Shown one piece after another: positions 19,488 to 27,074 of a stretch of DNA of 64,000 bases. Under the pieces are notes generated by a model. It made no database searches. It was not told the DNA's origin and worked only from the letters and a program-made list of their open reading frames with translations. A program made the translations under genes and the position numbers. How positions within the stretch are numbered: position 1 is the first letter of the stretch; every line of letters begins with the position of its first letter. This stretch comes from Pseudonocardiaceae bacterium (GTDB lineage Bacteria > Actinomycetota > Actinomycetes > Mycobacteriales > Pseudonocardiaceae): positions 1-64,000 of the forward strand of contig WHSZ01000021.1 of NCBI GenBank assembly GCA_009379845.1. The letters are read 5' to 3'.

Positions 19488-21971
19488 ATGGATAGCAGGA
19501 CGCAAATCCTTGTCATAGGGGCGGGCATCGTCGGATGCAGCACCGCCTACCATCTCGCGCGGCTCGGCATGACCGATGTTTTGGTCGTCGAGCAGGGGCC
19601 GCTGTTCGCAACCGGCGGCTCCAGTTCGCATGCCCCCGGGCTGGTTTTTCAAACGAGCGGCTCGCAGGCCATGACCCAGCTGGCCAGCTACACGGTGCAG
19701 CGCTACGCCGAGGAAACCCTTGACGGCAAGGCATGTTTTCACCAGGTCGGCGGGATCGAAGTGGCCGCGACACCGCAACGCTGGGACGACTTGAAGCGCA
19801 AGCACGGGCTGGCCACCTCGTGGGGCGTGGAGGCGGAGCTGATCGGCCCGCGCGAGGTGCACGAGGCCATTCCGCACGTGGACCCGGCGCGGATCCACGG
19901 CGGGCTGTACGTCGCGACGGACGGGATCGCCAAACCGGTGCGGGCGGCCGAAGCGATGGCAAGGGACGCGCAGCAGCGCGGCGTGCGGTTCCTCGCGAAC
20001 ACCGAAGTGACCGGGTTCGACATCGCGGACGGGCGCGTTCGCGCGGTGCACACCTCGCGCGGATCCGTTGCGGTGGAACAGGTGCTGTGCTGCGCGGGCA
20101 TCTGGGGTTCGCGGATCGGGGCACTGGCCGGCGTGTCCGTGCCGGTGCAACCGCTCGCGCACCAGTACGCGGTGACCGGGCCGGTGTCCGGACTACCGGC
20201 CGGAGCCGACGAGGTGGCCCAGCCGATCCTGCGCCACCAGGACAGCTCGATTTACTTCCGGCAGATCCACGACCGGTACGGCGTCGGCTCGTACCAGCAC
20301 CGCGCGATTCCGGTACGCACCGACGAGATCCTGCCGACCGCCGCGGCCGGCGAGGGCGCCGAAGCGCCGTCCGAAGGCGGCGACTGGAAGGGCATGTCGT
20401 CGGTGCACCCGTTCACCCCGCAGGATTTCGCCGGGCCGTGGGCGGACGCCTGCGAGCTGCTCCCCGCGCTCGAACGCACCGAGGTCTCCGAGGGAATGAA
20501 CGGGCTGTTCCTGTTCACTTCGGACGGCATGCCGGTACTCGGCCCTTCGAGGGAAGTCGAGAACTTCTGGCTCGGCGAGGCGGTGTGGATCACGCACGCC
20601 GGCGGCGTCGGCATGGCGCTGGCAGAGTGGATGACCGGCGCGGTGCCGAGCATCGACCTGCGGGCCGCCGACGTGCGGCGGTTCGACGGCTTCGCGCACA
20701 GCCCCTGCTACGTCGGCGAGCGGAGTGCGCAGAACTTCCGCGAGGTGTACGACATCATCCACCCGCAGCAGCCACCCGAGCACCCCCGGCCGCTGCGGAC
20801 CAGCCCGTTCTACTCGCGGCAACGCGAGCTCGGCGCGTACTTCCTCGAGGCGAACGGCTGGGAGCGCCCGCACTGGTTCGAGTCGAACTCCACCCTGCTC
20901 GACGGGCGGCAGATCACCGAACCGGGGCCGTGGGCAGGCCGGTACTTCTCGCCGATCGTCGGCGCCGAGCACCAGGCAACCAGGGAGCGGGTGGCGCTCT
21001 ACGACATGACGTCGCTCGCCCGTGCCGAAGTCAGCGGGCGCGGCGCGCTCGAACTGTTGCAGCGCTTGACAACCAACCAGCTGGACCGCCCGCCCGGTTA
21101 CGTCACCTACACCCTGATGCTGGAGCCAACCGGCGGTATTCGCGCGGATATCACGGTCGCCAGGCTGTCGAGAGACACCTTCCAGGTCGGGCTGAACGGG
21201 CAGCGGGACATCGCCTGGCTGCGCGCGCACGCCGACGAGACGACCCACGTCCGGGACATCACCGGCGGCACGTGTTGCATCGGGCTGTGGGGTCCGAGGG
21301 CCCGTGACGTGCTCGCACCCCTTGCCAGCGAAGACATCTCGCACGAGAGTTTCCGGTTCTTCCGAGCCAAGCAGCTGTATATCGCGGAAGTCCCCGTGAC
21401 CGCACTTCGACTGTCCTATGTGGGCGAGCTTGGCTGGGAGCTGTACACCTCGGCCGAGTTCGGGCTGCGGCTGTGGGACCTGCTGAGTGCGGCCGGCGCC
21501 GAGCACGGGATCGTGCCGGCCGGCAGGGGCGCGTTCAACGGGCTGCGCATCGAGAAGGGCTACCGCGCGTGGGGCGCCGACATGTGGAGCCTGCACGACC
21601 CCGACGAGGCTGGACTGGGTTTCGCCGTCAAACCCGACAAAGGCGATTTCATCGGCCGCGATGCGCTGCTGCGGCGCCGGGAACACCCGGTGCGGCGGCG
21701 GTTGTGCTGCCTGCGAATCGACGACGGCACCGTGTTGATGGGTTCGGAGCCGGTATTCGTCGGCCCCGAGTCCCATGGTGGCGCGGTCGGCTTCACCACG
21801 AGTGCCGGCTACGGCCACAGCGTCGGCGCGAGCCTGGCGTACGCCTGGCTACCGGCCGAGCTTTCCGAAGTAGACACCGAGCTCGAGGTGTCCTACTTCG
21901 ACCGGCGACATCCGGCCACGGTCGTCGCCGACCCGTTCTTTGACCCCGAGATGAAACGGATGCGCTGCTGA
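19488..21971 (+). CDS. Dimethylglycine dehydrogenase/oxidase-like FAD and tetrahydrofolate protein
   Basis: An 827-residue two-domain enzyme of the dimethylglycine oxidase / sarcosine dehydrogenase group, close in length to Arthrobacter dimethylglycine oxidase. The N-terminal DAO domain has VIGAGIVGCSTAYHLARLG and the FAD-linking histidine region GGSSSHAPGLVFQT (His48). The C-terminal GcvT domain (from about residue 470) has GGIRADITVARL, with Asp554 at the place of the catalytic aspartate, and RIEKGYRAWGADM near the folate pocket. It should oxidise an N-methyl amine and pass the released carbon to tetrahydrofolate as methylene-THF; whether it uses oxygen or a carrier, and the exact substrate, are not readable. 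The ATG at 19488 is preferred over 19455 by homology. First gene of the operon. Confidence 0.88.
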   Translation: MDSRTQILVIGAGIVGCSTAYHLARLGMTDVLVVEQGPLFATGGSSSHAPGLVFQTSGSQAMTQLASYTVQRYAEETLDGKACFHQVGGIEVAATPQRWDDLKRKHGLATSWGVEAELIGPREVHEAIPHVDPARIHGGLYVATDGIAKPVRAAEAMARDAQQRGVRFLANTEVTGFDIADGRVRAVHTSRGSVAVEQVLCCAGIWGSRIGALAGVSVPVQPLAHQYAVTGPVSGLPAGADEVAQPILRHQDSSIYFRQIHDRYGVGSYQHRAIPVRTDEILPTAAAGEGAEAPSEGGDWKGMSSVHPFTPQDFAGPWADACELLPALERTEVSEGMNGLFLFTSDGMPVLGPSREVENFWLGEAVWITHAGGVGMALAEWMTGAVPSIDLRAADVRRFDGFAHSPCYVGERSAQNFREVYDIIHPQQPPEHPRPLRTSPFYSRQRELGAYFLEANGWERPHWFESNSTLLDGRQITEPGPWAGRYFSPIVGAEHQATRERVALYDMTSLARAEVSGRGALELLQRLTTNQLDRPPGYVTYTLMLEPTGGIRADITVARLSRDTFQVGLNGQRDIAWLRAHADETTHVRDITGGTCCIGLWGPRARDVLAPLASEDISHESFRFFRAKQLYIAEVPVTALRLSYVGELGWELYTSAEFGLRLWDLLSAAGAEHGIVPAGRGAFNGLRIEKGYRAWGADMWSLHDPDEAGLGFAVKPDKGDFIGRDALLRRREHPVRRRLCCLRIDDGTVLMGSEPVFVGPESHGGAVGFTTSAGYGHSVGASLAYAWLPAELSEVDTELEVSYFDRRHPATVVADPFFDPEMKRMRC

Positions 21972-22071
21972 CTCGCGCCTGAACAACTTCATACCCCCGA
22001 AGTTCACACACCCCGTCCTCCACAGGCACGGGCGAGAGCCACCTGTACCAAAAACCCCGAAGGAGCATCCG

Positions 22072-23271
22072 ATGAGCGTCAACCCCAGCCCGGGAGTGTT
22101 GCAGTACCCCAGAATCCGGAAGTCACCATTCTTCTACGCCTCCCGCCAGCACGGCGTCGGGTTGTACAGCGTGTACAACCACACCTACCACGCACGGCAC
22201 TACGGCGACCCCGTCGGCGAGTACTGGGCATTGCTGAACGACGTCACGCTGTGGGACGTCGGCGTGGAACGGCAGGTGGAGATCACCGGCCCGGACGCGT
22301 TCGAGTTCACCAACATGCTCGTACCGCGCGATCTGAACAAGTGCAAGGTCGGGCAGTGCAAGTACGTGTTCATCACCGCCGAGGACGGCGGGATCATCAA
22401 CGACCCGGTGCTGCTCCGTCTCGGCGAGAACCACTTCTGGCTCTCCCTCGCGGACAGCGACGTGCTGCTGTGGGCCAAGGGCCTCGCCTACAGCCTCGGG
22501 ATGAACGTGCACATCCGCGAGCCCGATGTGGGACCTGTGCAGGTACAGGGGCCGAGATCCCGCGAGGTGATGGTCGACCTGTTCGGCGAGTCCATTTTGG
22601 ATGTTCCGTACTACTACACGGTCGATCGGCAGCTGGACGGTATGGACGTGGTGGTGTCCCGCACCGGCTTCACGGCCGAGCTCGGCTACGAGATCTACCT
22701 GCATAACGCCAGCAAGGACGGTGTCCGGCTGTGGGACAGCATCTGGCAGGCCGGCGAGCCGCACAACATGCGGGTGATCGGGCCGTGCCACATCCGCCGC
22801 ATCGAGGCCGGAATCCTGTCGTGGGGCAACGACATCACGTACCAGACCAACCCGTTCGAGGTCGGCTACGGCTTCGAGGCCACCTGGATGGTTGATCTCG
22901 AGCAGGACGCCGACTTCATCGGCAAGGCCGCGCTGCAACGGATCAAGAAGCACGGCGTCACCCGCAAGCTGGTCGGCGTCGAGATCGGCGGTCCGAATGT
23001 CGGTTCGTTCAACGACGGCTCGATGATCGACGTCTTCCCCGTGCACGACCCGCACGGGCTGCGGATCGGCGAGGTCACCTCCGCGTGCTACTCGCCGCGG
23101 CTGGAGCGCAACATCGGCTACGCGATGGTGCCGATCGCCTACCAGGAACTGGGCACCGAGCTGGTGATCGAGACCCAGCACGGCCGCCACGACGCGGTCG
23201 TCGTCGAGAAGCCGTTCCTCGATCCGAAGAAGGACATCCCGAAGCGTCTCGAGCGTGCGGTGAGTGCGTGA
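22072..23271 (+). CDS. DmdA-like GcvT-family tetrahydrofolate methyltransferase
   Basis: A 399-residue protein of the aminomethyltransferase fold whose N-terminal half reads like the DMSP demethylase family rather than glycine cleavage T protein: GLYSVYNHTYHARHYGDPV, LWDVGVERQVEITGPDA, LVPRDLNKCKVGQCKYV, FWLSLADSDVLLWAKGL and RIEAGILSWGNDI. The conserved aspartate is in GGIINDPVLL (Asp111). Such proteins move an intact methyl group from sulfur, nitrogen or oxygen to THF, giving 5-methyl-THF. The adjacent methylene-THF reductase-like gene fits that product. DMSP is one possible substrate, but betaines or aryl methyl ethers (as for LigM) are equally open. Good AAGGAG ribosome site; 100 bases after the previous gene and 1 base before the next. 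Confidence 0.85.
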   Translation: MSVNPSPGVLQYPRIRKSPFFYASRQHGVGLYSVYNHTYHARHYGDPVGEYWALLNDVTLWDVGVERQVEITGPDAFEFTNMLVPRDLNKCKVGQCKYVFITAEDGGIINDPVLLRLGENHFWLSLADSDVLLWAKGLAYSLGMNVHIREPDVGPVQVQGPRSREVMVDLFGESILDVPYYYTVDRQLDGMDVVVSRTGFTAELGYEIYLHNASKDGVRLWDSIWQAGEPHNMRVIGPCHIRRIEAGILSWGNDITYQTNPFEVGYGFEATWMVDLEQDADFIGKAALQRIKKHGVTRKLVGVEIGGPNVGSFNDGSMIDVFPVHDPHGLRIGEVTSACYSPRLERNIGYAMVPIAYQELGTELVIETQHGRHDAVVVEKPFLDPKKDIPKRLERAVSA

Positions 23272-23272
23272 G

Positions 23273-24115
23273 ATGACCATACGGAATGAGCAACTCCGGC
23301 AGTACCTCGCCGATGCCCGATTCGAGGTACTGCCGCTGCGCGGCGTTCTGGAACGTGCCGAGCAGCTTCCGGCCGGCAGCACGGTGACCGTGACCTCGTC
23401 ACCGACGAAGGGTCCGGACGCGACACTGGAGGTGGCAAGCGACCTGCGCGCGCTGGGTTTTCAGGTGGTCCCGCATCTCGCCGCCCGGCTGATCGCCGAC
23501 CGGCATCAGCTGGTCGAGGTTCTCGACCGGATGGCGGATGCGGGCCTGTCCGAAGCGTTCGTGATCGCGGGGGATTCCACCGAGCCCGCGGGTGAATTCC
23601 CTGACGCGCTCGCCCTGCTGCGGGCGATGGACGAGCTCGGGCGCCGGCCGTCCCGGATCGGGATCACCGGTTACCCCGAGCGGCACGCGTTCATCTCTGA
23701 TGCGGCGATGATCGACGCCATGGCGGACAAGTCCGCTTACGCCGACTACATCGTCTCGCAGATCTGCTTTGACGCGTACACGATCGCCTCCTGGACGAAG
23801 GCGGTGCGGGCGCGGGGAATCGAGTTGCCGATCCACATCGGCGTGCCGGGTGTGGTTGACGCGACGAAGCTGCTGCGGATCTCGTTGAAGATCGGGCTCG
23901 GCGACTCGATGCGGTTCCTGCGCAAGCAGCACGGGGTGGTCGGCAAGCTGCTCAGTCGCTACACACCGGAAGGTCTTTTCGACGAGCTGGCTCCTTATCT
24001 CATCGATCCGGCCTACGGCCTTGCCGGCTGGCATTTCTTCACCTTCAACGAGATCGCCAGGACCCAACGGTTCCGGCACGAGATGTCCACCAGGCTCGAG
24101 GAGGTGTCCGCATGA
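23273..24115 (+). CDS. Methylenetetrahydrofolate reductase-like protein
   Basis: A 280-residue protein of the MetF TIM-barrel family, used here presumably in the direction 5-methyl-THF to 5,10-methylene-THF. Features: TVTVTSSPTKGPDATLEVASDLRALGFQVVPHLAARLI (the conserved HLxxR region), AFVIAGDSTEPAGEFPDALALL (GD loop), RIGITGYPERH, and IVSQICFDAYTIASW (the SQ.CFD motif). It is a divergent short form rather than the biosynthetic MetF. ATG at 23273 comes right after the stop of the DmdA-like gene and its stop overlaps the fhs start as ATGA, showing one transcript. An analogous MetF accompanies LigM in sphingomonads. Confidence 0.85.
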   Translation: MTIRNEQLRQYLADARFEVLPLRGVLERAEQLPAGSTVTVTSSPTKGPDATLEVASDLRALGFQVVPHLAARLIADRHQLVEVLDRMADAGLSEAFVIAGDSTEPAGEFPDALALLRAMDELGRRPSRIGITGYPERHAFISDAAMIDAMADKSAYADYIVSQICFDAYTIASWTKAVRARGIELPIHIGVPGVVDATKLLRISLKIGLGDSMRFLRKQHGVVGKLLSRYTPEGLFDELAPYLIDPAYGLAGWHFFTFNEIARTQRFRHEMSTRLEEVSA

Positions 24116-25809
24116 CTCTGCCATCCGATTTGGACATTTCACGTGCCACCACGCTCAAGCCGCTCGAGGAGATCGCCGGCCAGCTTGGGCTCGGCCCACA
24201 TCTGCTGGAACCGTACGGGCGGCATGTCGCGAAGGTCTCGCTCGACGCGCTGGACGAGCACGCCGATGCGCGACCGGCGAAGTACGTGGTGGTCTCCGCG
24301 ATCACCCCGACCCCACTTGGCGAGGGGAAGACGACAACCACGGTCGGCCTCGGGCAGGCGTTGCGGCATCTCGGGAAGAGCTCCGTGGTGACGATCCGGC
24401 AACCCTCGATGGGACCGACCTTCGGCATCAAGGGCGGCGCCGCGGGCGGCGGGTACAGCCAGGTGGTGCCGATGGAAGCACTGAACCTGCACCTGACAGG
24501 GGACATGCACGCGGTAACGGCGGCGCACAACCTGCTGTCCGCGATGATCGACAACCACATCCACAAGGACAACAAGCTCGGCATCGACCCGCACCGGATC
24601 ACCTGGCGGCGGGTGCTGGATGTGAACGACCGGGAACTGCGCAACATCGTCACCGGACTCGGCGCGAAGGCGGACGGCACGCCGAGGCAGTCCGGTTTCG
24701 ACATCACCGCGGCCAGCGAGGTGATGGCCGTGCTGGCGCTGTCCACCTCGCTGCACGACATGCGCCAGCGGCTCGGCCGGATCGTGATCGGCTACGACCG
24801 GGACGGCTCCCCGGTCACGGCCGAAGAGCTGGGCGCGGCCGGCGCGATGACGGTGATCATGCGGGAGGCGATCAAGCCGAACCTGATGCAGACCGCGGAG
24901 AACACGCCGGTGCTGGTGCACGCCGGACCGTTCGGCAACATCGCGCACGGCAACTCCTCCATCGTCGCCGACCGGATCGCCAGCCGGTGCGCGGATTTCC
25001 TTGTCACCGAGGCGGGCTTCGGCGCCGATATGGGGGCCGAGCGGTTCTTCAACATCAAGTGCCGCACCTCAGGGATGCGGCCGGACGCGGCGGTGCTGGT
25101 GAGCACGGTGCGCGCGCTGAAGGCGCATTCCGGGCGGTACCGGGTGGTCGCGGGCCGCCCGCTGCCGGACGAGATGCTCGCCGAGAACCCGGACGATGTG
25201 CTGGCCGGGGCGGCGAACCTGCGCAAGCAGATCGAGAACATCCGGCTGCACGGGGTTTCCCCGGTTGTCGCGATCAACGCGTTCCCCACCGACTATCCGA
25301 GCGAGCACGACGCGATTCGGGCGGTCGCCGAGGAGGAAGGCGTGCGGGTGGCGGTGAGCAACCACTACACGGAGGGCGGTAAGGGCGCCCTCGACCTGGC
25401 CGAGGCGGTGGTCGCCGCCGCCGACGAGCCGAGCGATTTCCGGTTGCTGTACCCGGACTCGGCCGATCTGCGCACCAAGATCGAGACGGTCGCGACCAAG
25501 GTTTACGGGGCGGATGGCGTGTCGTTCCAGCCGGCCGCGGCAAGGGCCATCGCGGACTACGAGGCGAACGGGTTCGGCGAGCTGCCGGTGTGCATCGCCA
25601 AGACGCACCTGTCGCTGAGTTCGGATCCGGGACTGACCGGGGCGCCAACCGGCTGGACGCTTCCGGTGCGCGAGGTGCGAGCCTCGGTTGGCGCGGGTTT
25701 CGTCTACCCCATCTGCGGGGACATGAGAACCATGCCGGGCCTCGGTTCGGCGCCCGCGGCGGAACGCATCGACATCGACGAGCGCGGTGAGGTGGTGGGA
25801 TTGAGTTGA
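24112..25809 (+). CDS. fhs: Formate-tetrahydrofolate ligase
   Basis: Interconverts formate plus ATP plus THF and 10-formyl-THF. In this operon it would run in reverse, releasing formate and gaining ATP from oxidised methyl groups. The 565-residue length is normal. The P-loop is TPTPLGEGKTTTTVGLGQAL (residues 65-84), followed by RQPSMGPTFGIKGGAAGGGYSQVVPME, VTGLGAKADGTPRQSGFDITAASEVMAVL and TEAGFGADMGAERFFNIKCR. It overlaps the previous gene by four bases (ATGA) and the next by four (TTGA), so the three are translationally coupled. Many actinobacteria lack fhs or keep it with C1-degradation genes, which supports a catabolic role. Confidence 0.96.
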   Translation: MTLPSDLDISRATTLKPLEEIAGQLGLGPHLLEPYGRHVAKVSLDALDEHADARPAKYVVVSAITPTPLGEGKTTTTVGLGQALRHLGKSSVVTIRQPSMGPTFGIKGGAAGGGYSQVVPMEALNLHLTGDMHAVTAAHNLLSAMIDNHIHKDNKLGIDPHRITWRRVLDVNDRELRNIVTGLGAKADGTPRQSGFDITAASEVMAVLALSTSLHDMRQRLGRIVIGYDRDGSPVTAEELGAAGAMTVIMREAIKPNLMQTAENTPVLVHAGPFGNIAHGNSSIVADRIASRCADFLVTEAGFGADMGAERFFNIKCRTSGMRPDAAVLVSTVRALKAHSGRYRVVAGRPLPDEMLAENPDDVLAGAANLRKQIENIRLHGVSPVVAINAFPTDYPSEHDAIRAVAEEEGVRVAVSNHYTEGGKGALDLAEAVVAAADEPSDFRLLYPDSADLRTKIETVATKVYGADGVSFQPAAARAIADYEANGFGELPVCIAKTHLSLSSDPGLTGAPTGWTLPVREVRASVGAGFVYPICGDMRTMPGLGSAPAAERIDIDERGEVVGLS

Positions 25810-26399
25810 GCACCCTCGACAATTCTGTCCGGGAGTATCTCGCCGACGTGGCCGCGCCGGCGCCGTCCGCGACGGGCGGCAACGTCTGCGCCGTCACCGT
25901 TGCCGCGGCGGCCGGGCTCGTCGGGATGACAGCCCGATTGTCGCGCTCGCTTGACGATGCCGAGGAGATCGCGGCGAACGCGGACAAGCTGCGCGAGCGG
26001 GCGGCCATGCTCGCCGGTGCGGATTCGGTGTCCTACAAGGCGGTGTGCACGGTGCAGCGGCTGGCCATCGACTCGCCGGCATGCAGCCAGGCTGTTCGCG
26101 ACGCGCTGGTGGCGGCCGCGCAACCACCGCTGCGGATCGCCCGGCTCGCCGCCGAGGTCGCCTCGATGGCCGCGTTGCTTTCCGCGCACGGGAATCCGGT
26201 GTCCCGGGGTGATGCGATCACCGCCGCGACGCTGGCCGCATCGGCGGCGCGCAGTGCCTCGGTGCTGGTGCGGATCAACCTGACGTCGGCCGGGCTGGAT
26301 GCCGGCGCCGCGGGTGAGGGCGAGGCCGCGGCGGAGTCCGCCGAGCGTTCGGCGTCCCTTGCGCAGGCAGCTGCCGGCGACGGGCATTCGGTGTCATAG
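25806..26399 (+). CDS. fchA: Methenyltetrahydrofolate cyclohydrolase, FchA/FTCD-C type
   Basis: A 197-residue all-helical protein of the formiminotransferase-cyclodeaminase C-domain family, to which the stand-alone cyclohydrolase FchA belongs. It would convert 5,10-methenyl-THF to 10-formyl-THF for Fhs. Visible family features: STLDNSVREYLADVAAPAPSATGGNVCAVTVAAAAGLVGMTARLS at the N-terminus (glycine-rich SAPxPAPGGG-like loop) and ASMAALLSAHGNPVSRGDAITAATLAASAARSASVLVRINL. TTG start overlapping the fhs stop. A methylene-THF dehydrogenase is not in the operon and must come from elsewhere (FolD or similar). Short GCGGTCATAG repeats follow its stop codon. Confidence 0.85.
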   Translation: MSTLDNSVREYLADVAAPAPSATGGNVCAVTVAAAAGLVGMTARLSRSLDDAEEIAANADKLRERAAMLAGADSVSYKAVCTVQRLAIDSPACSQAVRDALVAAAQPPLRIARLAAEVASMAALLSAHGNPVSRGDAITAATLAASAARSASVLVRINLTSAGLDAGAAGEGEAAAESAERSASLAQAAAGDGHSVS

Positions 26400-26437
26400 C
26401 GCGGTCATAGCCCGGTCATAGCGCGGGCACCGTGCGG

Positions 26438-26893
26438 TCACAGCGCGTCGGGCAGGAAGCGCGCCGGGCGTTCGGGCCGGTACACGTGGATACTCACCGC
26501 CGGGTCGGAGCCCGCGTTGCTGACCTGGTGCACGTAGTTCGGCCCGAACACCCGGGACTGGCCGACCGCCACGTCGTGGCTGTCGGTGTGCCCACCGGTG
26601 CCGGGTCCGGTTCGGAACACGCGCTCCGTGAGCGTGCCGGTAACCACCGTGAACGCGCCGGTCGCGTCGCCGTGATCGTGCAGCTCGGTGTGCTGGCCGG
26701 GCAGCCAGGACAGCAGCCACGCTTCGAACTCGCCGGTGCGCCTGATCAGCGCGGAGTAGCGCTGATCAGGGTCGTAACGCAGCAGGTGCCGCCAGCTGTC
26801 CCGGTCGGCGGCGAAATCTCGCGCGATGCGTGCCGGGTGCCGAATGGTCGAATCGGCAGCCGGCAGGACGGTGTTGGGTGGTACAGCGAACAC
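26438..26893 (-). CDS. Cysteine dioxygenase
   Basis: Mononuclear iron enzyme that oxidises L-cysteine to cysteine sulfinate. The 151-residue cupin has the type I bacterial pattern: SWLPGQHTELHDHGDATGAFTVVTGTLTERVF (two iron histidines in HDH) and SRVFGPNYVHQVSNAG (third histidine), with SIHVY carrying the conserved aromatic near the end. GTG start with AGGATC upstream. It is the last of three minus-strand genes dealing with sulfur amino acids and is preceded by a short leader ORF of the actinobacterial cysteine type at 26951-27028, so I expect expression to respond to cysteine supply. It converges with the methyl-oxidation operon. Confidence 0.9.
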   Translation of the reverse strand: MFAVPPNTVLPAADSTIRHPARIARDFAADRDSWRHLLRYDPDQRYSALIRRTGEFEAWLLSWLPGQHTELHDHGDATGAFTVVTGTLTERVFRTGPGTGGHTDSHDVAVGQSRVFGPNYVHQVSNAGSDPAVSIHVYRPERPARFLPDAL

Positions 26894-26950
26894 AAGGGAT
26901 CCTTCGATGGCAGGTGGGCATGGCCCGAGTGGGCAGTGAGTGTGGGAGGC

Positions 26951-27028
26951 TCACCTGCGGATACAGAGCGCGCTGGCTACTCGGCGCAGGTCGATATGAC
27001 CGCGCCGCCCGCTCATCGCACGCTTCAT
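26951..27028 (-). CDS. Short leader peptide upstream of cysteine dioxygenase
   Basis: A 25-residue ORF (or 21 from an inner ATG at 27016) ending HIDLRRVASALCIRR. The pattern H-V/I-D-L-x-R-V-x-S-A-x-C near the C-terminus is that of the short putative leader peptides found upstream of sulfur-assimilation and cysteine genes in streptomycetes and relatives. The stop is 57 bases before the cysteine dioxygenase start. Downstream, GCAGGTG and CACCTGC can pair, and GTGAG/CTCAC form an inner hairpin. The single Cys codon near the end fits a cysteine-sensing uORF; the mechanism is inference. Which ATG is used is undecided. Confidence 0.6.
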   Translation of the reverse strand: MKRAMSGRRGHIDLRRVASALCIRR

Positions 27029-27074
27029 CACGCGGTGTAGGAAACCAGCATCCGCTTCATCGGTCAAGTTGATT

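Noticed and set aside
22072-23271. Calling this gene dmdA outright
   Set aside because: The similarity is at family level. The neighbours point equally to betaine or methyl-ether substrates, and no DMSP lyase, transporter or DmdBCD genes are near.
26395-26440. Short GCGGTCATAG repeats after fchA as an attachment site
   Set aside because: Only about three 10-base copies, with no integrase and no matching copy elsewhere in the window; slippage explains them.
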